Source: an uncultured Crocinitomix sp. (lineage in GTDB: Bacteria; Bacteroidota; Bacteroidia; Flavobacteriales_D; Crocinitomicaceae). From it: a DNA stretch of 64,000 nt. Within the stretch, counting starts at the first letter, position 1, and every line of letters begins with the position of its first letter. Below are positions 55,402 to 63,297 of this stretch, in pieces. The position numbers were made by a program, and so were the translations under genes. The stretch lies in assembly GCA_937136425.1 (NCBI GenBank), contig CAKZON010000070.1, positions 1-64,000 of the forward strand, given 5' to 3'. The notes beneath the pieces are model-generated. The model was not told the origin of the DNA, did not search any database, and saw nothing but the letters and a program-made list of their open reading frames with translations.

Positions 55402-55431
55402 AAAAGTTGTCCTATAGAAATTTCAGGTTAA
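55399..55431 (+). pseudogene. Ten-residue leader-like reading frame, probable remnant
   Basis: ATG then ten codons (MKSCPIEISG) and TAA, placed after copy 1 as the T9SS gene is after copy 2. It is probably the stump of a duplicated gene start, or a short leader. No ribosome-site evidence. Confidence 0.3.
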
Positions 55432-55510
55432 ACGCTAGCAAAAACCCAGTTATAATTCAAAAATGACAACAAGATTCATAAAACTTTAAAATCCGATAAA
55501 GAAAAAATCA

Positions 55511-55572
55511 ATTTTTTATGCAACGGTTTAAAGAAACCTTGCTCTATAATTATTATAAAAACAAATACTATG
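55511..55572 (+). promoter_or_regulatory. Duplicated leader, copy 2, of the T9SS module protein
   Basis: ATGCAACG at 55518-55525 and TGCTCT at 55540-55545, again 14 nt apart, 25 nt before the ATG at 55570. The TTTTTTATGCAACG stretch is shared with copy 1, 168 bp upstream. Confidence 0.5.
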
Positions 55573-58263
55573 AAAAACCTAAAACAAATAGGACTCTTTT
55601 TAGCCCTATTCATATCAGGTAGCTCTTTTTCACAAGGGGTTATTTGTGATGACTTTACAGAAGCACCCTGGCCAGTTGTACCCACCTCTTATAGCGCTGG
55701 AGAACTGGTTGGATATTCACAGGAAGGAACACAACCAATTACTGTAGGACCTGGAAGCGATTGCTCATTCAGCGACCTAGCAATATTCCCTGGTATTTAT
55801 GTATGGAATTATTTGAATTTCGCTTTTGACGGTAGCGATCAAAAAGCAACTTTTGACATTTATGGAATCGAAGAACAATATCCAGATATGGGATTTACTG
55901 TAAATGGATCTCCTCTACATTATATGGATGAGACCTTTCCAATGACCATTGATGGCGTTACAATAGACATAGATGATAGTGCTGAGGATATAGAAACCTG
56001 GGACAATGCCTACCTAATCTTTACAGGCGAAATTGACGAGGTTGATATTTACGGTTTCGAATCAGGAATCACAACACTCTGTGTTGAGGCACTTTTTGAC
56101 GAGAGTGATTGTGATGATTTTACAGAATTGCCGAGTATTACTTATGGAGGAGACGAACTAATTGGATACTCTCAAGACGGAACACAACCTATTATAACCG
56201 GAGCAGGTGCTTATGTACCTGTAAACATTTCAGATCCTGGAATATATGGGGTTGGTCCAGTAAACTTTGCATTTGACGGCAGTAATCAAGTAGCTCAATT
56301 TGAAATTTATGGGTGGATTGAACAATATGGTGAAATGGGATTCAGCGTTAATGGTTCTGATATTCATTATATGAATGAAACTTTCCCAATGACTGTTGAC
56401 GGAATTACAATTGACTTAGATGATAGTGCCGAAGATTTTGACACATGGGACAATGCATATTTGATTTTTACGGGAATGATTAATGAAGTTGATATTATTC
56501 TTTTTGAATCTGGAGTTCAAACACTTTGTGTTGAGCCAGCATTTACAGATGGAGGATGTGATGACTTTAGAGATCCTCTAGCCTACCCAGAAGCAACGTA
56601 TTTCGGTGAAGATGTAGAGGGTGAGATTATTGGATATACACAGGACGGAACCCAAACGATAACACTAGGAGAACACTCTGACACTTGGATTAATTGTTCT
56701 GTTTCAACCTTTGGAATATTCACAGGAGGATCAACAATAGACTTTGCATTTGATGGAACTGCTAAATCTGCCAGATTTCACTTAGGAGAAAGTAGCATGG
56801 GACCAGGGACAGGAAGATCTTTTTCTGTAAATGGATCAACCTACACTTCACTTCATGGAGACTACCCTATGGTTATTGACGGCATAACTGTTGATATGGA
56901 CACGACTACAGTTCCAGATTTAATTGATGATTTTTATGATGTGTATTTGACATTTTCTGGAAACTTAGATCTTGTTTCTATCCGTGGTGAAGATTTTCAT
57001 GAATCAAGTATCATAGAGCTTTGTGTTGAACCACTTTTTGAAGAAGGAGATTGTGATGACTTCACTGATATGGTGTTATATCCAATAGAAACTATTACTG
57101 TTGATGCAGATATGATTGGTGACACTGTTGGATATACCCAAGGTGGAATTCAACCAATTACAATTGGCTCAATTGATACAGATTGGGATGCACTTTATAT
57201 CAATTCAGGAGACCCTGGATTTTATGGAGGAATTGGATTAGATTTTGCCTTTGACGGTTCAAGCCAAACAGCACGATTCTTAACCTACGGTTGGATTGGA
57301 GATGGAACAACAATAGGCTTTTCTGTTAACGGTTCTCCAAAGATTAATTTTGACGAAACTTTCCCAATGGTAGTGGGCGATATAACCATTGACATTGACC
57401 TTTCACCTGAAGACATTGGTACTTTTGAAGCTTTCTACCTTACCCTTTCTGGTGACATTGAATCGGTTTCAATATTCCTTTTTGAATCAGGAGTTATGGA
57501 ACTATGCGTTGAACCATTTACAGACACAGAAGTAGAATGTGACGATTTTACGTCAGAACCTTGGCCAATGGATGTTATATTTGAATCTGGCGAAGTAATT
57601 GGATACACACAAGATGATACTCATGAAGTAACAGTAGGAGGCGAAGGTACCGTATATGTAAATACAGATCTTACCTATTTCCCAGGGCTTTTCATTAATA
57701 ATGCTCCATTAATATTTGATTTTGACGGAAGTGACCAATTTGTACAATTCGAAATTTACGAATGGTTTGGTGCTGGATCAGAAGGGTTTGAATTAAATGG
57801 TGAACCATTGACAATATTTGATGACACCTACCCTATGACGATTGATGGCGTAGTAGTTGATTTAGAACTAACAGGTGTTTCAGTAGGAACAGCAGAGTTA
57901 GCTTACTTAACTTTTGAAGGTGAGATTGATGAAATTGTAATGGTTGGCGGAGAGTTAGGTATTACAGAGTTGTGCTATGCGTCTGATTCAACAGAAATTG
58001 ATGATTCAGGAATAAATGACTACAACACTGACATAATCTCAGTATATCCAAACCCAGCTGACCAATTTGTTACGATTAATTCAAATGATTTAATTCAAAA
58101 CATTCGAATTTATACTATAGCAGGTGGATTAGTATTTGAAAAAACAAATATCAATAAAAACCAAATTACTCTTCAAACAGGAGAATTTGAACAAGGTCTT
58201 TATTTGGTAGAAATGTTTTTATCTGATGGAACTCGTGCAATAGAGAAAGTAATCCTTGAATAA
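55570..58263 (+). CDS. T9SS-secreted protein with five CDDFT modules
   Basis: An 897-residue protein with a signal peptide (MKNLKQIGLFLALFISGSSFS). Five modules of 150-165 residues start at C26, C181, C330, C495 and C657 with CDDFT or CDDFR. Each has GYSQDGTQPIT-like and FAFDGSxQ segments, the ETFPMTxDGITIDxD stretch, an FTGEIDxVDIxxFESGI segment and a closing LCVEP. The modules look like calcium-dependent beta sandwiches. The end (VYPNPADQFVTINS to KVILE, residues 825-897) is a T9SS type A sorting domain. A terminator follows; the next gene carries one more module. Confidence 0.85.
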   Translation: MKNLKQIGLFLALFISGSSFSQGVICDDFTEAPWPVVPTSYSAGELVGYSQEGTQPITVGPGSDCSFSDLAIFPGIYVWNYLNFAFDGSDQKATFDIYGIEEQYPDMGFTVNGSPLHYMDETFPMTIDGVTIDIDDSAEDIETWDNAYLIFTGEIDEVDIYGFESGITTLCVEALFDESDCDDFTELPSITYGGDELIGYSQDGTQPIITGAGAYVPVNISDPGIYGVGPVNFAFDGSNQVAQFEIYGWIEQYGEMGFSVNGSDIHYMNETFPMTVDGITIDLDDSAEDFDTWDNAYLIFTGMINEVDIILFESGVQTLCVEPAFTDGGCDDFRDPLAYPEATYFGEDVEGEIIGYTQDGTQTITLGEHSDTWINCSVSTFGIFTGGSTIDFAFDGTAKSARFHLGESSMGPGTGRSFSVNGSTYTSLHGDYPMVIDGITVDMDTTTVPDLIDDFYDVYLTFSGNLDLVSIRGEDFHESSIIELCVEPLFEEGDCDDFTDMVLYPIETITVDADMIGDTVGYTQGGIQPITIGSIDTDWDALYINSGDPGFYGGIGLDFAFDGSSQTARFLTYGWIGDGTTIGFSVNGSPKINFDETFPMVVGDITIDIDLSPEDIGTFEAFYLTLSGDIESVSIFLFESGVMELCVEPFTDTEVECDDFTSEPWPMDVIFESGEVIGYTQDDTHEVTVGGEGTVYVNTDLTYFPGLFINNAPLIFDFDGSDQFVQFEIYEWFGAGSEGFELNGEPLTIFDDTYPMTIDGVVVDLELTGVSVGTAELAYLTFEGEIDEIVMVGGELGITELCYASDSTEIDDSGINDYNTDIISVYPNPADQFVTINSNDLIQNIRIYTIAGGLVFEKTNINKNQITLQTGEFEQGLYLVEMFLSDGTRAIEKVILE

Positions 58264-58277
58264 AAACATTTTAATTG

Positions 58278-58320
58278 AAACAGAATGCATCTAAGTGAAA
58301 GCTTAATGCGTTCTGTTTTT
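58278..58320 (+). terminator. Rho-independent terminator
   Basis: AAACAGAATGCAT (58278-58290) pairs with ATGCGTTCTGTTT (58306-58318) with one wobble and a T-rich end, 15 nt after the T9SS gene. It overlaps the upstream extension of the next frame. Confidence 0.75.
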
Positions 58321-58332
58321 AAACCATTTTAT

Positions 58333-59439
58333 ATGCATGGCAAAAAAATAATTTTAACCCTAGCAATCTTATCTTTGGTAAATTGTAAAAAGGAAGTTTC
58401 GGATGAACCGATTAATGCAAGTGTAAACAATCAAAACCTTGATTGTGCCACTTGCCCTTCACTTTTCCACCCATTTACGGATTTGTCAAATGAAGTTACA
58501 GAAACCTGTGACGACTTTACGAACGAAGATATTTACCCCTCTGACTTTATTTTGACAGAGGGTATTATAGGTTATTCACAGGAAGGAACGCATAGTATCA
58601 CGCTTCTTGAAGGTGGTTTTGTACAAATAAATGAAGGAGCAACAGAACCTGGGTTTTATGGTGCAAACTCTCTCATTTTTGATTTTGACGGATCAGATCA
58701 AACGGCCACTTTTATCGTTTATGGATTTGAAGGAAGCTTTGATGAAATGGGGTTTTCAGTTAATGGTTCTCCAACTGTTTACTATTCAGAAACATTCCCT
58801 TACACTGTTGAAGGTGTTACAATAGATATTGACCTAAGCATACCCGACATTGCAGATTGGGAGGCTTTTGAAGTTACTTTCACTGGTGAAATTGATTACA
58901 TCACACAATTGCAATTTGAATCAGGCATTACAGAACTATGCGTGAGTAAAGTTATTCCGCCAGAACCTCCAGTAATTAATCAAGACACTTACGTTTATTT
59001 CGACGCGTTCTATAATTACGACGGAACAGAACTAGGATCTTATCCTAACTACAAAACTCCATTGGGTTATTACGGATTACAAGCCACTAACATGGTCATA
59101 AAATTTGATGAATTTTTAGGTTACGAACCTACAAAATTAAGCTTTGTTCATGCATATAGCGAAGACCAAAGCAAACTAGTAAATGTACAATTACCAAATA
59201 CACCTTTAATAATTACAGTACCTGATTCACTTAATTACTATTTAGAACCTTATGGTTATGGCATAGAGCACTATTTCAAAACGGGAGCTAACCTTTGGGT
59301 TGACCAAAGCTCGCCACCGGTTACTGGAAAAGTGCTCGACTCCATAATTATTACAGGGAACAATATAAACGAAGTAATACTTGGGGCCAATTTGAACGAG
59401 TCAGAACTAAGAAGTATATGCACCTATTATGAACAATAA
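58333..59439 (+). CDS. Lipoprotein with one CDDFT module and a C-terminal domain
   Basis: A 368-residue protein. The ATG at 58333 follows the terminator and starts a lipoprotein signal (MHGKKIILTLAILSLVNC-KK). Residues about 55-215 are one copy of the CDDFT module found five times in the previous gene (CDDFTNEDIYPSDF, GYSQEGTHSITL, ETFPYTVEGVTIDIDLS, LCVSK). The rest (from PEPPVINQDTYVYFDAFYNY) is a separate beta-rich domain. A membrane-anchored partner or receptor of the secreted protein is a reasonable inference. The ECF sigma gene follows after 29 nt. Confidence 0.78.
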   Translation: MHGKKIILTLAILSLVNCKKEVSDEPINASVNNQNLDCATCPSLFHPFTDLSNEVTETCDDFTNEDIYPSDFILTEGIIGYSQEGTHSITLLEGGFVQINEGATEPGFYGANSLIFDFDGSDQTATFIVYGFEGSFDEMGFSVNGSPTVYYSETFPYTVEGVTIDIDLSIPDIADWEAFEVTFTGEIDYITQLQFESGITELCVSKVIPPEPPVINQDTYVYFDAFYNYDGTELGSYPNYKTPLGYYGLQATNMVIKFDEFLGYEPTKLSFVHAYSEDQSKLVNVQLPNTPLIITVPDSLNYYLEPYGYGIEHYFKTGANLWVDQSSPPVTGKVLDSIIITGNNINEVILGANLNESELRSICTYYEQ

Positions 59440-59468
59440 AAACAAATAGTGTTTCCCCACACCCGTAA

Positions 59469-60020
59469 ATGTCAGTGACCAGAGCCAAGAAGCTATTAGA
59501 CAACGTTTTAAAACTTCAAGAAAAATACAATTCTGAAGCTTTCAGGTACCTCTATGACGAATTATCGCCAAAACTGTACTACGTGTGTTTAAGATATATG
59601 AAGGACGAGGCAGAAGCGAAGGATGCATTGCAAGAAACCTTTGTCATAATTTTTGAAAAAATAGACACATTCAATGGAAGCGGAAGTTTTGAAGGTTGGG
59701 CAAAAAAAATAGCAGTAAGATATTGTATCCACTGCTTAAAAAAGAAAAAAATAAGTACCGAATTAAAAGAATACCAAACTCCATTTACGGAGCAAAAAGA
59801 ATTTGACATTGATTTACAAGAAGCACATATCAAATCACAATTGAAAGCAGCGTTGCAACAATTACCAGATGGATTTAGAACCATAATCAATCTTTACATT
59901 TTAGAAGGTTATACGCATCCGGAAATTGCAGAAATGCTAAACATTAACGAGGGCACATCTCGTTCACAACTAAATAGAGCAAAGGCTGCTCTGAGGAAAC
60001 TAATTTCGGCAAGGAAATGA
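59469..60020 (+). CDS. ECF sigma factor (sigma-70 family)
   Basis: A 183-residue ECF sigma factor. Region 2 is EAFRYLYDELSPKLYYVCLR to FEGWAKKIAVRYCIHCLKKK, and region 4 is LQQLPDGFRTIINLYILEGY then HPEIAEMLNINEGTSRSQLN. It lacks region 3. Its stop overlaps the ATG of the next gene (ATGA), a standard pairing of ECF sigma and anti-sigma factors. It probably directs transcription of envelope genes when the barrel protein next door senses a signal. Confidence 0.93.
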   Translation: MSVTRAKKLLDNVLKLQEKYNSEAFRYLYDELSPKLYYVCLRYMKDEAEAKDALQETFVIIFEKIDTFNGSGSFEGWAKKIAVRYCIHCLKKKKISTELKEYQTPFTEQKEFDIDLQEAHIKSQLKAALQQLPDGFRTIINLYILEGYTHPEIAEMLNINEGTSRSQLNRAKAALRKLISARK

Positions 60021-61606
60021 GTGAAGATTTTGACATAGAAGAACAATTAAGGGAGCATTTGCTAAATGCATCTGAACCTAGTCCGCCAGATTTATTTGCA
60101 CAAATTGAAGCGCAAATTGAAGGAAAAGAGAAACGTAAAAAACGCTTTTTTATATGGTTTTGGTTTGGCGCTGGTTTGGCCATTATCGCTACTGGAATAT
60201 TGTTAGCTACTAGTAAAGGAATAACAGTTGACAATAATACAGCTTCTATTAATGAAACCTGCAATGACACGATCAACAACCTTGCTGTTGAACCTTCATT
60301 GAATAATGAAAATGATATTTTACTTGTAGAAAGTGAAACAAATATAATTGAGCCTGCACCTAACAACAATATCGAAACAGAAAACAACACGGTTTCCACA
60401 AACGTAAATACTAACATAAATCCTGAAAACAACACTGAAAACAATTCTGTTGCTACTGATGACCTGAATTCAAACGAAAACATAGTTTCAAATGAAACTG
60501 GAGGAAATGATACTCAATTAGAGAATCAATCACTTAACACAACGTCACCTAATAATTCATTCGCTACAAATGCACTTGTTGAAACTAATTCTGATTCTAC
60601 AATAGCCACGGATGACGACCCAACAATAAATACTGGAATACAGAATGACATAGATACCAGCCTTGCATTGCTGAACACACCTACTGTTGAAACTACTGTC
60701 CAAGATACAACTCATCCTATAGCAGATAGCAATTCGCTAACAACAACAAATCTAAATAATGAAAACACTGATTCTACATTAGTTCAGTCATCTCGTATTG
60801 ATGATAACAGTGACACAACTCTAATAGTTGATCAAACAGCAATGGATACTGCTACAACCATTACAGAAAATCAATTAACCGCTCTAGATTCAATTCCTTC
60901 AATTGATAGCACAACCACACCAACCGAAGAACCAAAGCCTTCCAAATTTGGATTGTTAGCATACGGCGGCTACATGGCTTTTGATCAAGCTGTATTTAAA
61001 TCCTATTTTACTTCTGGAAGTTTAAGCCAAGTCGCATTTCCGTCAAATGGGTTTGAAATTGGATTAGGTGGATATTATCGCCTCAAAAATCGATTTGAAT
61101 TTTCGCTTGCAGCAAGCTATGGTCAGCGACACACAAACTTTAATTATAACTTAATGATTGGAGAAAGCGATTTTTTCAATTTATATGAAAATGACACCGA
61201 AATTCCGCTGGAAAATTTAGATGATCCAAATTCATGTAATTGCTTTTTAGCCGAAGATGCTAATTTAGATTATTCAATAAGCACTTTAGCCTTGAGTTTC
61301 ACTGGTTCGTTCGACCTCATCAAAAAAACAAAATTTAGCTTTGGACCGCTTGTTGGAATAGGATTAGTTGCAAATACAAAATTCACAAATATTGGCAGTA
61401 CAGTAATTGCCTTTTCACCCGAATTAAAAGAGCGCTTTACGGGCTCAATTTTGAAACTCGGCGTGAATTTCCACTACCAAGTAACGCCAAAACTACAAGT
61501 TGGAACAGTGCCTAGTTTTAACTTTCAATTTGCAAATAAGTCTACGATTTATGCTAGAAACAGTCGACTATTACTTTTACCGTTACAGTTTAAAATAGCT
61601 TTATAA
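60017..61606 (+). CDS. Dual membrane-spanning anti-sigma factor with outer-membrane beta-barrel
   Basis: A 529-residue protein without a signal peptide. Residues 1-42 are a short cytoplasmic anti-sigma-like segment (IEEQLREHLLNASEPSPPDL, then KRKKR). One helix follows at 43-65 (RFFIWFWFGAGLAIIATGIL), then about 240 residues rich in Asn, Thr, Ser, Asp and Glu, and from about 306 to the end an outer-membrane barrel (FGLLAYGGYMAF, GFEIGLGGYYRLKNRFEFSL, LLLLPLQFKIAL). Dual membrane-spanning anti-sigma factors (Dma) described in Bacteroides have this design. The ATG overlaps the sigma stop by 4 nt. Confidence 0.82.
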   Translation: MSEDFDIEEQLREHLLNASEPSPPDLFAQIEAQIEGKEKRKKRFFIWFWFGAGLAIIATGILLATSKGITVDNNTASINETCNDTINNLAVEPSLNNENDILLVESETNIIEPAPNNNIETENNTVSTNVNTNINPENNTENNSVATDDLNSNENIVSNETGGNDTQLENQSLNTTSPNNSFATNALVETNSDSTIATDDDPTINTGIQNDIDTSLALLNTPTVETTVQDTTHPIADSNSLTTTNLNNENTDSTLVQSSRIDDNSDTTLIVDQTAMDTATTITENQLTALDSIPSIDSTTTPTEEPKPSKFGLLAYGGYMAFDQAVFKSYFTSGSLSQVAFPSNGFEIGLGGYYRLKNRFEFSLAASYGQRHTNFNYNLMIGESDFFNLYENDTEIPLENLDDPNSCNCFLAEDANLDYSISTLALSFTGSFDLIKKTKFSFGPLVGIGLVANTKFTNIGSTVIAFSPELKERFTGSILKLGVNFHYQVTPKLQVGTVPSFNFQFANKSTIYARNSRLLLLPLQFKIAL

Positions 61607-61607
61607 A

Positions 61608-62492
61608 CTATCGACCGAAACCGTCGTAATATTCATCAAGATAACTTTCGAAATCATATATTAATTCAATGTTTTCAACCTCAATATCTGTGAGTTTGCC
61701 ACGGATATCTGTCCCCATTGGCATGTACCAATCATAGCTTTCAAATAAGCTACGCCATTCTTTATTTTTGAAACAATAACCATGGCGCGCGTAAATTTCA
61801 TTACGCATTTCAGTTAGTTCGTATTCCCCTAAGTTATTCAAATCATCCTCGGTTAGCAAGCGTTGCGAGGCTTCTGGATAAGTACCTAAATCATCTTTGT
61901 ATTCGAATTTTCTTTTGTGTAACTCGTATGTTTTTGCTGAATTCCCTTTTTCTTTATACGGCGTCCAATTTCCTTTTACCATTTCATCAGAGGCATCAAG
62001 TGTAAATTCGAAAATACCGTCATATTGATCATCTCCCGGTTCTTTTAATGTAAAAGTGTAATGATCTTCCTCCATCAAGTCAAAGGTTCCAGAAACTTTT
62101 CTAAAATTACCAGCGCAAACAGAATATCCCTCAGCGCTTCCATTTGCAGTTTCATAAATTGTAAGGTTAATTTTATTTTTACCAAAGGCTCCTACATAAC
62201 AACCCAATATTTGATCTACCGTGTTATCCTCCAAGGGAAACATATCATCAATGAATGACTGATTCACATCCTTGTCTCCACCCATTGTTCTTGGGCTTTC
62301 TTCATATAATGTAGAAGACAAGGACTCATCCAACATTTCTTCCTCTACCTCTGCAACAAGCTCTTCTTCTGCCTCATACTCATTGGCATCAATATTTGAC
62401 TCTGACTCAGTTCCTCCGCATGCTATTAATAGCAAAAGAAATGCAGCCATTGATAAGGAGATTAAAATTTGAGGATTTCTTCTTTTTTTCAT
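61608..62492 (-). CDS. YARHG-domain lipoprotein
   Basis: A 294-residue lipoprotein (MKKRRNPQILISLSMAAFLL, then LLIAC). An acidic linker (ANEYEAEEELVAEVEEEMLD) is followed by a beta-rich middle domain (ILGCYVGAFGKNKINLTIYE) and a C-terminal YARHG domain: LTEMRNEIYARHGYCFKNKE then WRSLFESYDWYMP. YARHG domains occur in extracellular proteins and are thought to bind peptidoglycan-like or other ligands. ATG at 62492 or 62504 are both possible; the former avoids overlap with the divergent DUF2306 frame. It converges on the anti-sigma gene with one base between. Confidence 0.82.
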   Translation of the reverse strand: MKKRRNPQILISLSMAAFLLLLIACGGTESESNIDANEYEAEEELVAEVEEEMLDESLSSTLYEESPRTMGGDKDVNQSFIDDMFPLEDNTVDQILGCYVGAFGKNKINLTIYETANGSAEGYSVCAGNFRKVSGTFDLMEEDHYTFTLKEPGDDQYDGIFEFTLDASDEMVKGNWTPYKEKGNSAKTYELHKRKFEYKDDLGTYPEASQRLLTEDDLNNLGEYELTEMRNEIYARHGYCFKNKEWRSLFESYDWYMPMGTDIRGKLTDIEVENIELIYDFESYLDEYYDGFGR

Positions 62493-62554
62493 CTTAATTG
62501 TCATTCATTTATTCTAATTTGGTTTCATCAACCGATTGTAAATTACTGATTATT

Positions 62555-63220
62555 TTGACACAACCTGTTCGAATCATTCTAATTTTATTACTCCTATTTT
62601 TCACCTTTTTAATGGTGGGAATTACCCTTCCCTATTTATCGTTAGAAACAGATGTAGCTTTTTTACGCATAAAACAATGGGTATTTCGGTTGTATCCTAA
62701 CGGAGTTTCTACCCTATGGATTATTGCATTTTACATTCATGTATTCACAGGCATATTTGCCCTAATTGCAGGCTTTACTCAATTTAACAAGCGTTTTCTA
62801 TGGAAAAAACTCCATAGAATAATGGGCGCCATCTACATTATTACCATTTTATTACTCACTGGGCCGTCAGGTTTAATTATGGGCTTTTTTGCCAATGGAG
62901 GCCTTTTATCCATAACAGCATTTAGTACATTAGCACTACTATGGTGGTGGTTTACTTTTAAAGCTTACAAGGCTATTCGGAATAAAGATTATGAAACACA
63001 TACCAAATTTATGTATCGTAGTTATGCACTTACCCTGTCTGCAATTACACTGCGTTTATGGAAATATATAATTGTAAACTACCTCTACGAAATGCCTCCA
63101 ATGGACTTGTATCGCCTAGTTGCTTGGCTAGGATGGATTCCAAACTTAATTATTGCTGAAGTTTTAATTTATAAAGGAAAGCACATAAAATTACTTGCAA
63201 AACGTTATACAGGCAAGTAG
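62555..63220 (+). CDS. DUF2306 membrane protein
   Basis: A 221-residue integral membrane protein from a TTG start; a longer frame to the TTG at 62498 would begin almost on top of the divergent YARHG start. It has about seven helices with the DUF2306 features HVFTGIFALIAGFTQF, HRIMGAIYIITIL, an FKAYKAIRNKDYETHTKFMY segment with paired His, and LRLWKYI. The conserved histidines may bind haem or metal, but the function is not known. No ATG exists in the N-terminal region, so the start is uncertain. Confidence 0.78.
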   Translation: MTQPVRIILILLLLFFTFLMVGITLPYLSLETDVAFLRIKQWVFRLYPNGVSTLWIIAFYIHVFTGIFALIAGFTQFNKRFLWKKLHRIMGAIYIITILLLTGPSGLIMGFFANGGLLSITAFSTLALLWWWFTFKAYKAIRNKDYETHTKFMYRSYALTLSAITLRLWKYIIVNYLYEMPPMDLYRLVAWLGWIPNLIIAEVLIYKGKHIKLLAKRYTGK

Positions 63221-63297
63221 ATAGAATCAACCTGTTAATCAATTGGTAAGAGGTTTGTCAACCATATTTTTAATATTTGGTCAAATCAATCCGCACC

